Source: Dendrophyllia cribrosa (lineage: Eukaryota > Cnidaria > Anthozoa > Scleractinia > Dendrophylliidae). From it: a DNA stretch of 64,000 nt. The translations under genes and the position numbers were made by a program. Positions 19,249 to 28,843 of this stretch are shown piece after piece. The stretch covers positions 14,782,473 through 14,846,472 of the forward strand of contig JAJLRJ010000005.1 of the NCBI GenBank assembly GCA_024195265.1, given 5' to 3'. How positions within the stretch are numbered: the stretch's first letter is position 1; each line of letters opens with the position of its first letter. The notes below the pieces were generated by a model. It had not been told where the DNA came from. It did not search any database and saw nothing but the letters and a program-made list of their open reading frames with translations.

Positions 19249-21183
19249 CCAACTTCAACAGCCAAAGTCCATGAAGATTGGAAATTTGGCTGACAAGATA
19301 TATGATAATTGTTGTCGCGAAAATCTAATCACCATGTTCAGTTTGCTACCCGTAGAGTGTGATCAGTGGGGCTTTGAGATATTTTAAGTCCAAGTAAATT
19401 GCTATGCCATGATGTAACAGTCATATTTAAGTACCGGTAACATGATATGACTCCATGCAAGAGTGTTGATGAATATTCAAAAGTTGTTCTTCACAGGGGT
19501 TTGGTGAGCTTGGGAACCTTTTTACTGGAATGAAAACCTATTTATCACAGCTGGTAACTTATGACAGATGATATGTAAGCATTATATAGCATTAGGCAGT
19601 TTGAAATTTTATTATATAACAGCCTCACATACAGTATATTAACATTAGGCCCTCTGGTGCTTTGCTTGCGTTTCTACTTCGTAATTAAATGTACATTCAC
19701 AGTTCGGGCTGAATTTGTGGACTTGTATTTCCCTTCTGGAAGTCCAGACCTGAAAATCCCCCCCATGCCTTTGGAATTCCACTCCAGTGAACTCCCCCGT
19801 GTCCTCGGAATTCCAGTCCAATGAACCCCCCCCCCCCCCCCCCCTCCCCTTCGGAATTCCAAGATGCCTCCTGTGGTATGGGTATGGATATTTTCTGGAA
19901 CCACCCATTACTGACGCATGGGAATTTCCACGCATGGACATGAAGTGTGAAATTCATACAGGAAGAAACATGCGTTGTTTTAGATGCACAAGAAACAAAG
20001 CAAATTTGAAACACAAGAATCGACGAAATTTCAGCTGATATTATGATACAATCTCTTTAAAAATCACGTACACATTGTCTGAAGAATTATTTCGAGGACC
20101 CAAAGTGGCCCTGAATAATTTCTATGATCGCTCCTCGAGGACGCATCCAACGAGAGGTGTGAAAATTTGAATTCCTGAAAATTTCCACTGTCAGCAAGAA
20201 GAAACATAAAATTCCACATAAAGAAAGGCTTATATGCCGTGGTTTTGGATGTGTAAATCTCAAGTAAATCTCGATCCATAAAGTTATTTCAAGTTCTAGC
20301 AATGATTTTAAAATTTGGCTCGTAGCTACTGAACTCACCTTTTGTAATAACACCGCCGATCTACAGAAGTTGAGAAGGATTCGTTGAGAAATCTGCAAGA
20401 AAGAAGCACTAGTCAGACGATTTGGGAACTGCTTGTAAGAAAGAAGTCGGCGATGAAATCGAATGCAACCGATGAATTTAGACAAATCATAGTTGAGTTA
20501 GACAACGCTGACAGTGTAAAAATAAAAAACGCAAAAGCAACTCACCTTGCACAGCCAGCGAAAATCGAGAAAGTAAGACGTCACTTCATAAACTCGTGCT
20601 TTATTTGAATAACATGACAGCGAGGCGAACAGTCATTGTTCTTCCGCACGGAATTGTGGTTAAAAATGTGGAGCTAAAGCACGGAATTGTGGTTAAAAAT
20701 GTGGAGATAAAGCACGGAATTGTGGTTAAAAATGTGGCACCAACTGCTCAATCCGAGATTTTTCCTAGCTTTTCTTCTGTATTCTCTTTTATGTTGCTGC
20801 TCGTTCGCTGCGCTCACTCCGCAGCAATAAAATTAAATAATTCATTTAGGAGAGTTTTGTTCGTCAAGAAATTTATTCTCCAAAAAAGCAATAAATTAAG
20901 TAAAAGAAGATAAAACATAATATTGCTTGTTGCCTTTCGGAAGTTAATACTTCCTCAAAATTGACACCCGTCAACTTAATGGAAGATATTCCGGTGTAAA
21001 ATAATTTTATACTCGCCAGGAAAATACACTGAACACGGAATTAATGACAATTTGTAATTTTTAGCTATTGGAAACGAAAATAAAATAAATTGGATATTAG
21101 CATTTTCGGAAAGTACTACTTAGTTTTCGAAGCGTCAGCAATAAATACCACATGACAGAAAAACAAATTTATTCTTTTCCGAG
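19249..21183. other. Repeat-rich interval, no clear gene
   Basis: A hAT-like remnant with a C19 run and the motif GGATATTTTCTGGAACCA lies at about 19720-19915; its relative is at 57727. Open frames on both strands at 20087-20608 have acceptor/donor-like borders but mutually incompatible phases and no recognisable motif. The 33-base repeat at 20647 lies in an open frame. No gene can be supported. Confidence 0.4.
20647..20737 (+). repeat. 33-bp in-frame tandem repeat
   Basis: Three consecutive copies start CACGGAATTGTGGTTAAAAA, the first two at exactly 33 bases. They lie in a frame that reads HGIVVKNVELK three times. Whether the frame is translated is unknown. Confidence 0.85.
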
Positions 21184-21470
21184 TAGCATTGACAGGCACA
21201 TTTTGTGAGTTGTGTTGACACAGTTTAGACAATAATTGAGCAACAATTTACGCATTTATGATGATCAGATTAGCACACAAAAGCGGCTGGCAACCGGCTG
21301 GAACCGCTTGCAATATCGCATTTCTGAAACCAAACTCGCCTTTAATGGGCCATGAAGTAACAAGCTTTTAATTCGAATTTCTTCTGGCAAAAAGATACGA
21401 CACATACAAGTCAGTCAGTCAAATGCTGTATGCTTTAGGGCACCCTGCAAAAAGTGGACAACAAGGAAGC
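21184..21470 (+). repeat. 5' flank of GPCR, duplicated at 23634
   Basis: This upstream segment (TTGACACAGTTTAGACAATA ... GTGGACAACAAGGAA) is repeated nearly unchanged at 23634-23910. It marks the left part of a tandem duplication that once included the receptor gene. Confidence 0.9.
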
Positions 21471-21644
21471 TTATTGGAACAGGTGCAGTGACAAATCGCT
21501 GATAAACATTTTTTTAGGGAACAGAAGGGTGTGCATATTCAGGAGATTTTTGGCGGTGCAACAGAATACAGCGAGGTTAACTGAGATAGCTTTCGCCTTG
21601 ATCTCTCATCTTTTCACGGCAAAGTATTCGTGTTAACAAGTATC

Positions 21645-22841
21645 ATGAATCAGATGAATGCATCCACAATTGTCGTCTTCGCTCAGCGGTTAAAAAACCG
21701 AACAAATGCGGTTCAAATCATGGAATCCTTTTTCCTTTTCCTGATCAACTTAATCTCTTTTTCCGGAAATCTTTTGCTTGGAATCGCGGTCATCAAAAAC
21801 CCGAATCTTCGCAGAACTGTTCCAAACATGTACATCATAACTTTAGCTGTTTCAGACTTCCTAATGTCATTGCTGGGAATCCCGTTTTCAGTGGCTTCTG
21901 TTATGACAGGAAAATGGCCGTTTAATAACTTTATTTGCCAGCTTCAAGGATTCTGGATTCTTCTCATGTGCGCTGTGTCGTTACAAACTTTAGCCGTCAC
22001 CGCCGTGAACAGATATTTTCGAGTTGTTCGTTCCCGTGCGCTGTATCAGAAAATCTTCAACATGAAAACAACAAAAATAACAATTGTGATTCTGTGGGTC
22101 ATGGCTTTCTTTGCGCCTCTTCCTTACGTTGTTGCTGGGCACGAGTTTTTCTTTCACACGGGAAAAGTTTTCTGCGCGCACGACCTTGAAAGCCTGTACA
22201 ACGGCTACGGAGCTTATTTGGTTCTCGTTTATGTGGCTATTCCACTAATTATCATCATAACTTGTTATACAAGAGTTTTTATCTCGGTGCGCAAACATAA
22301 CCTAAACTTTCGTTTTCGAATGCGTTCGAGGACCAAGACCAATGCCTCGACTGACAGCTCCCTATCGGTCGAGGAAGTAAACGTTACATACATTCTCCTA
22401 GTTGTTGTTATAGGTTTCCTAACTTGCTGGACTCCTGTTTTAGTCATCGATTTGATCGATTTTATTAACGGAGATTGGAAGCTCAAGAGACAAGTGTATG
22501 TAAGTTACACATGTTTTGGATATGCCAGTACTTCTCTCAACCCCGTTATATACGGCATTATGAATCGTTCTTTCCGCGCAGAGTATCTTCGAATCTTAGC
22601 ACCTTTAAGGCTTTGGGCGTCTTATTTGCAGAGCAGTGCCAGTAACAGTTTTTATAGTAACGGATCGAATAATCGTGAAACGCTAGCAAGAAACAAAGTC
22701 GCTGTGGCATTTGAAGCGGATGAAAAAGAAGCTGAAGCGATTAAGATTGTCAGTGACAGGGCCCGACGATATCGAGCGCGAAGCTGGGCAAGCCAGCGAG
22801 ATTTTTTAAGCCTAAGACGCGCTTCTACTCACTCCATGTAA
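21645..22841 (+). CDS. Class A (rhodopsin-like) GPCR, intronless
   Basis: This single uninterrupted frame of 398 residues has the full rhodopsin-family pattern. It has GN at residues 41-42 in TM1, LAVSD at 67-71 in TM2, and Cys98 at the top of TM3 for the disulphide with Cys177. NRY stands at 122-124 in place of DRY, CWTP at 261-264 in TM6 and NPVIY at 299-303 in TM7. A short N-terminus carries NAS and NRT glycosylation sites, and the C-tail is Arg/Ser-rich. ATG 21645 is chosen because it precedes the glycosylated N-terminus; an upstream GTG-led extension has no support. NRY is typical of melatonin-type receptors, but TM7 has NPxxY rather than NAxxY, so the ligand cannot be assigned. Intronless, lineage-expanded receptors like this are common in cnidarians. 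Its tandem neighbour has been deleted. Confidence 0.95.
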   Translation: MNQMNASTIVVFAQRLKNRTNAVQIMESFFLFLINLISFSGNLLLGIAVIKNPNLRRTVPNMYIITLAVSDFLMSLLGIPFSVASVMTGKWPFNNFICQLQGFWILLMCAVSLQTLAVTAVNRYFRVVRSRALYQKIFNMKTTKITIVILWVMAFFAPLPYVVAGHEFFFHTGKVFCAHDLESLYNGYGAYLVLVYVAIPLIIIITCYTRVFISVRKHNLNFRFRMRSRTKTNASTDSSLSVEEVNVTYILLVVVIGFLTCWTPVLVIDLIDFINGDWKLKRQVYVSYTCFGYASTSLNPVIYGIMNRSFRAEYLRILAPLRLWASYLQSSASNSFYSNGSNNRETLARNKVAVAFEADEKEAEAIKIVSDRARRYRARSWASQRDFLSLRRASTHSM

Positions 22842-22937
22842 TGCAGAAACAGTACTGAAAATTTTGCGAGGAATTTTTGCGGAATTGCGAGGAGGACTGA
22901 AAATGCGGGAGAATGCATGGTTAACGCTTATGGATGA

Positions 22938-23640
22938 TAAGGGGTGCGGTCAATGGCTTATGTTGTCAGGTGTTTCCCAACGGAGCTGGATTTTGACGAC
23001 AACAAAAATTACAATACATGGGAAAAAGACTTTGCTGATGTAAACAAACAAACTTGGAAGATAAACCTTCATTCAGGTTGTACAAAGTTTTTTAAATTAT
23101 CAGAACAGCATTGCCAAACATATGGCTGACAAAAGTGAGTTGAGTTTAATGTAAAAAGATATTGTAGTTTCTCGAACAATAAATCGCTGGGAAGGATTTT
23201 TTTATCACTTAAAAAGGAAACCATTAGTCGAGGGGGCGATTAATTGAGGTATGCTGCGCTGGAGATAGCCTGCGAATACAGCTGCCTCTCATCGCTCCCG
23301 GCCGCTAGGGGCGTTCGCGAACGCCTCTTGCGGCCGAGAGCGATGAGAGGCGGCTGTATTCGCAGGCTACGCTGGAGACGAAAAGAAAAATTAAAAGTGA
23401 GGCAAATCAGTCACACAAATTAAGAATTTTAAATGTTTGTTTAGTGTTACAAACTTGACTTCTATTTAGTGTTTAAAACAGTAAAAAACATTGTCACCAA
23501 GCTGATTTTCCTTATAAAGAGTAATCATCATAAAAATAAATAAATTAATTAATTAAACCTTGGATTTCAAGCTTATTTACAACACCGAATTGAAAGTCGT
23601 TGGCACACACGTAAAAATGCCGGAAAATTTAAGGCACATT
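22938..23640 (+). repeat. 3' flank of GPCR, duplicated at 23911
   Basis: The region from GGTGCGGTCAATGGC to GCCGGAAAATTTAAG recurs at 23911-24490. Copy 1 additionally holds the MULE-type hairpin at 23266-23369, which is absent from copy 2. Confidence 0.9.
23266..23369. mobile_element. MULE-type hairpin MITE, 9-bp TSD
   Basis: A 104-base near-perfect palindrome starts TAGCCTGCGAATACAGC and ends in its complement. It is flanked by CGCTGGAGA on both sides (23257-23265, 23370-23378). The paralogous site at about 24251-24263 carries one copy of CGCTGGAGA and no insert, which proves insertion. Its ends match those of the large element at 59951. Confidence 0.92.
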
Positions 23641-24496
23641 TTGAGGGTTGTGTTGACACAGTTTAGACAATAATTGAGCAACAATTTACGCATTTATGGT
23701 GATCAGATTAGCGCACAAAGCGGCTGGCAACCGGCTGGAACCGCTTGCAATATCGCATTTCTGAAACCAAACTCGCCTTTCATGGGCCATGAAGTAAAAA
23801 GCTTTTAATTCTCAGTTCTTATGGCAAAAAGATACGACCGGCACATAAAAGTTCAGTCAAATGCTGTATGGTTAAGGGCACCCTGCAAAAAGTGGACAAC
23901 AAGGAAACTTGGAAGAGGGGTGTGGTCAATGGCCTATGTTGTCGGGTCTTTTTCAACGGTGCTGGATATTTGTGACAACAAAAATTCCAACACATGGAGG
24001 GAAAAACTAAGCTGATGTAAACACAAACTTGGAAATTAAACCTTCAGTTGTACAAAGTTTTTTAACTTTTTGTTACATTTAGAAAAAAATATCAGAAAAT
24101 AGCATTGCCAAACATATGGCTGACAAACGTGAATTGAGTTTAATGTAAAATTAATTATTGTAGTTTCTCGAACAATAAATAGCTGGAAAGGATTTTTTGT
24201 CGCTTAAAAAGGGGACCATTAGTCGAGGGGGCGATTAATCGAGGTATGCTGCGCTGGAGACGAAAAAAAAATGTCACACAAATTATGAACTTTAAATATT
24301 TGTTTTGTGTTATAAACTTGACTTTTATTTTGTGTTTAAAACAATAAAAAGGATTGTCACCAAGCTGATTTTCTTAATAAAGAATGATCATCATAAAAAA
24401 AATAATTAATTTAGCCTTGGAATTCAAGCTAATTTATAATCCGAATTGAAAGTCGGTGGCACACACGTAAAAACGCCGGAAAATTTAAGAACGGTT
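23634..24496 (+). repeat. Ghost GPCR duplicate: flanks fused, gene missing
   Basis: The sequence homologous to the GPCR 5' flank (23634-23910) passes directly into sequence homologous to its 3' flank (23911-24490). About 1.47 kb corresponding to 21470-22937, which contains the whole reading frame, is absent. The junction is near GGAAACTTGGAAGAGGGGTG. Confidence 0.88.
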
Positions 24497-25120
24497 CTGT
24501 CTGCCACTTGAGCGAAATCGATCAATCATATTTCTTATTGTCTTGTCAGCGATTATTACAGCATTTTTTTTAGTAAAATTAATGAATGATACAGGTAGCG
24601 CCATTTTAATGATTTAGACACCAATCCAGTTTTTTTTAAAGCGTCGATCCATTTGTATGGACCTGACTGATGCTTTTATTTGTTTTTTTTTTATTAAATA
24701 AAAGTGTTGAGTCGACATTTAATGAAAATCTTTTTGTTTACCATAGCCTTTAATGTAGTTCATATTATAGTAGGAAATGCTATGTGTATATATGGAAATA
24801 CTAAAATAAATTGTCGGCTGTTGATGTTGAAATCTCTCTTTTTCGGATCTTTTCCTCTCAAAGCTCGTGCGTAATGCGCGAAGGGTAGTTGCTGCCGAGC
24901 TGAAACGTTTCGAATTCCCTTGGGGTACTTTCAAATAGCCGAGTACCCACGTCAGCCCTGGGTTCCCCACCCTCGGCTGAGTCGATTATATCGTAACACT
25001 GTCTATGTGTCCACGTTGTTCAAACTGCGACTTAGATATAATCGAGTTTTTATCTTTGGATTTTTTTTATCATTCGAAGATTCAGAATCACAAGATAAGC
25101 CTATTTTTATTAGCACTTAA
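24497..25120. other. No recognised feature
   Basis: Two overlapping open frames on opposite strands (24719-24970 and 24920-25120) have no recognisable motif. Nothing else is supported. Confidence 0.4.
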
Positions 25121-25371
25121 CGTGGCTCAACTTAGAATTGTTTCAAACTTTTCGGTCTTGAAGATCTACATCTGGACTATAAGAAACTTAAGGTCGTTTT
25201 ATAAGTTTAGGTCTAGATGTCGAGATAATTACCAACATGCAAACCCCCCTTTTGGAAAAATCATTGAATCTCTAGTAAATGTAAGAAGCAGCTTGCCTGA
25301 CCGGGTTCAGACAAAGTATTAGCCGTTCAAAGTTGGGAAGCTGTGCCGACAAAAAGTCAAGTTGAGCCACC
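25121..25371. mobile_element. TTAA-flanked MITE (GTGGCTCAACTT ends)
   Basis: CGTGGCTCAACTT and (complement) GGTGGCTCAACTT bound 251 bases and are flanked by TTAA (25117-25120, 25372-25375). The right TTAA is shared with the next element. Confidence 0.75.
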
Positions 25372-25375
25372 TTAA

Positions 25376-25642
25376 AGGGAAACTGTCACAGGGTTTTGGT
25401 ATCATTTCAACAACCAAAAAAAAAATGTTTTTGTATTAACAGAAAGCGAAAAGTAATTGTCTAGTTTTGTGATAAATCACTACCCTTGAGTACCAAAAAT
25501 CACCGCTTAAACAAGGAAATAAATAAATAAATGCATTTGTTAAATGACAATCTTTATTCGTGACAAACCCTTTCCAATTTTGAATGTGAAAATACGTCGA
25601 TTTCAGAGTCTATGATACATGTATGTATTGACAGTTTTCCCC
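25376..25642. mobile_element. TTAA-type MITE, same family as window end
   Basis: It starts AGGGAAACTGTCACAGGG after a TTAA and contains ATGTTTTTGTATTAACAGAAA. The complement of that stretch occurs near 63960. The right end is near GACAGTTTTCCCC and is approximate. Confidence 0.5.
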
Positions 25643-25764
25643 AGCAACAGTTCTACTTAAAAGTTTGGGTCGTCACGCAACATTCCTTCCCAGAGCAGCG
25701 TTGCGTGACATCCCAAATAACGGCTACAGAGGACACTACTTAAAGTTGGGCCTGCTGTTCATTA

Positions 25765-26058
25765 AGGCGGCGAAATACGAGAAACAAAAACCCTCAACTT
25801 GTCGCGCAACATTGTTTCGTTGCAAGTTTTCGTCGATGTTTTCTCGTTTTTCACCATGCGTGATCAACTTGTCGCGCAACAAAAACATTTGTTGCAGGTT
25901 GAAGAAATTTGTTGCGAAAAGTAGAGCGCAGGTCAACTTTGAGCAACAAATTTTGCCTTTGTTGCTCGTTTTTCATCAAACTCTCAACTTGTCACGCAAC
26001 AAATTTGCCAATGTTGCGCGACAAGTTGAGGGTTTTTGTATCTCGTATTTCGCCGCCT
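25765..26058. mobile_element. Harbinger-type MITE, TTA duplication
   Basis: Fifty-base near-perfect inverted repeats start AGGCGGCGAAATACGAGA and continue through CCCTCAACTTGTCGCGCAAC. TTA flanks both ends (25762-25764, 26059-26061), fitting the TWA preference of PIF/Harbinger. The interior repeats GCAACAAA-type motifs. Open frames across it are artefacts. Confidence 0.88.
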
Positions 26059-27205
26059 TTAGTTTTCGAAGGGCATGGTCATGGAATAGAGGCGAATTGG
26101 AAACACCTGCAATGCATCACGGAACCGTTTGTCTCGTTTACGATGTTTTCCCGGAAATTACCGTGGTTTACGTGTCACTGCATATATTCACACTTCATTA
26201 TTAATACTACAACTAATATGACACTAATAATTTGATCAAGCCAACAAAATATGACTTAATTTTGATTAGTTCTGTTTCTAAATTATTACTATAAACAACA
26301 AAATCAATTTAATTTAACAAAATAACTGTCTACCAAATTATCTCTTATTATTTTAATGCTGGTAATAAATTATATCTGAAACAAAAAACCACGCTTTTAC
26401 ATTTGTTTATATCTATACATTATCAAAATTTCAAGCCAGTTCCCAATAAAATATTAGAAACTTAGCATGATCAAACTGTGTTTTCATTTCAAAGTTTTTC
26501 TGTTGAAATTTATTTTTGGTAGTTTGAAAATTTTCAAACGGATTCTGAGTTTGATTTTCATTTTTCTGTCTCAGCGTTTGGAAATGAAATTTGAACTATA
26601 TATCCTTATAAAGGAGCTCTGTCATTGAGCAGCGATATTTGGGGTTTTAAATTCATGGATTGTTCTACTGTTTTATAAAATAAAAAATATATATATAACT
26701 AAAAAAAATTGATGGCAGTTAATATTGCAAGAACCTTTTTCTAAAAATGTTGTCGACCAAAACCTGAACCAACTGTGAAACTGCAAACAGATTGAATTTT
26801 CAAGTTGTCTATATAAGAATTTAAAATACTTTTCTACAAAATTACTGTTAGGTGTATTTTTTTTTCTCATCCACCTCTTTTAGAGCAAAAAATCAAAGAC
26901 AGCTCTCCTTTAAAAGTAACATAAAATTAGTATATGAAATCACACGGGTCCAAAGTGCAATTACCAAAACTTTTCACATCTATGCCCACAAATTACGTGA
27001 AGCCCACAATGTATGGGGAAAGGAACAAAAGTTTTGGATTCAAGGCTTTTTAGCACACAGCTACACTGTACTAGTTGGGAGAGTAAAAAATATTTGCTCA
27101 TAAATTAAATTGGGTGACAACAAAATAATAAAAGGTCCATATAATCAACCCTAATAGTAACAATTTCGACGGTGACTTATCAACATAAATATATACAAAT
27201 TGTTT
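26059..27205. other. AT-rich interval, no gene
   Basis: Very AT-rich sequence. At 26490-26610 there is a relative of the palindrome arms at 30.9 kb (TTTGAAAATTTTCAAACGGA). No gene is supported. Confidence 0.4.
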
Positions 27206-27430
27206 ACAGCCCATTTTAATGCAGTGCACAGACCTGGGTTTTTCAAACATAATTTGTCCATCATGGTCTTCCCATGATCAGACAGTTGTGAAGGAAATTC
27301 ACATATAAACTGAATTCACAGAGTAAATAATGATGTCCTGAAATAAACAAAAATCCATAAAGATCTCACCTTATCTTCAGCGAAACATGTTTGAAAAACC
27401 CATCTCTGCACACTGCATGAAATCGGCTGT
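27206..27430. mobile_element. TIR MITE (ACAGCC ends), short copy
   Basis: The ends ACAGCCCATTTTAATGCAGT and (complement) ACAGCCGATTTCATGCAGTG are inverted, followed by AGACCTGGGTTTTTCAAACAT-like sequence in both arms. A longer relative is at 36064-36506. Confidence 0.6.
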
Positions 27431-28843
27431 AAAAAGTCACAACTTATGGGTCTCTTATCCTTCATTTATATTCTGATCTATCCCAAGGTCAAAATCTTGA
27501 ACAAGCTAACTATTAATAGGTGATTCTAAGTGTTGAGTGTAAAGACAAAACCTCAGAGTAGTAACATTGAAATGAATGAGCAGTGCATTCAATTTTGAAA
27601 ATAAAATTTCTCTCACTTTTTAACTTGGGAGTGACACTGAAGACATTAACAATTATTACATTTACAAACTTCTTTAAGTTAAACCGCACTATTATTACAA
27701 TCACATAAAATAACTATTTACATATTTCCCACTTAAAGCATTAAATTCTGTCCAACAGGAGCGTTAATTTACATGATATTTATTTTATGCTGACCAAAGT
27801 TAAGGCCAGTTTACACACTATGATTGGTTGGCCAGACAGTTATGAAACATGAATCATACATGTAAATTTGGCATGGGATTTAACACCCGATATTACAAAT
27901 TTGTTGCAGTACACGGTGACAGTTGTTTTTAATCAGGCCGATTTTTGACCTGGCATAACAATGGTAAAGAAATCCAGCCAAGAAATTGTGCCAGCCACCA
28001 TAGACTGCGAAACAGTCCATATTTATGCGAGTCTGTCGAAAAAAGTGGCAATAACTGAAGCGACAGAAAAGAACCAGAGTGAGTCTGAATACAGAGAGTG
28101 TGACTGGGGAGGATGTGTGACGCTCACACGTGAGGGTCGGTGCTTTGTGGCTCTCCTTGTTAGCCTGCAGTGCAGGAATTTGTTAGTGTGTGAGTGCTGA
28201 ATTAAGTGTCTGTGTTTATCTCCCACACCCTTGGTTGTGTCTTTTGACTCGCATCAGTCTGTGGTTTACTCAGCTCTTGTTCATCCCCCAAATACACCAG
28301 CTTTACAGGCTACTTCTCATGACGGTCGGTGCTTTGTGACTACTTCTTGAGCTTAAGAAGGGAAAACTCATGACTGTTTTGCAGTCTACAGCTACCAAAT
28401 CAGACTAAAAAATGTAGCAATAGCAAATAAACTGCCCTGTGTACTGAAAATTAGCTAAAATTTACCTGATGGTCTGTTTACAAGTAAGGCCATTTAAAAA
28501 AAAACAAAAACAAATACTATGGTTCCCGTTACCCAACCGATTCTTTATTGCTTTTGGTATAAAACAATCACAGGCCAAAAACGGGAGATCTCTTGATCTG
28601 AGATCTCTTGAGGTCTCTCTGAATTTTTTATGAAAACAAACGGGCCTAGCCTGAAGTTTATTGCTCTGGTCAGGATTTTGCTATCTTTATTTTATTAAAA
28701 TGTTATTACCAGTAATAAACCAATTGGCCAAAAAAGTAGGAACTTTCCTACCACACCTATTAACTGTTTTTTTCAGTGCTACTGCAACTAGAATTACAAT
28801 GATTTACTGTAGTGTGGCCTGAAATGTACAACACAAACCAATT
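27431..28843. other. 3' flank of ZDHHC gene; repeat-like stretch
   Basis: This lies downstream of the minus-strand acyltransferase stop codon. Possible polyadenylation signals on that strand (AATAAA complements) are at about 28543 and 28687. A stretch at 27960-28380 contains GGGTCGGTGCTTTGTG and a second copy GACGGTCGGTGCTTTGTGAC 190 bases later, which suggests a dispersed repeat. No separate gene is supported. Confidence 0.4.

Noticed and set aside
19645..20038. Gly-rich frames around the C19 run
   Set aside because: They are translations of a C/G homopolymer and hAT-like remnant, low complexity and present in all frames.
20087..20485. Minus-strand 132-codon frame as the upstream exon of the RPA-like gene
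   Set aside because: A donor-like GTGAG at 20345 exists, but the phase that would join EDSIVGY contains a stop just upstream and there is no ATG, so it could not be supported.
21630..21644. Upstream GTG as the start of the GPCR
   Set aside because: Animal nuclear genes start at ATG. The ATG at 21645 gives a normal short extracellular N-terminus.
25665..26235. A 179-codon plus-strand frame and overlapping frames
   Set aside because: They run through the perfect inverted repeats of the Harbinger MITE at 25765-26058 and translate its repeated GCAAC motifs.
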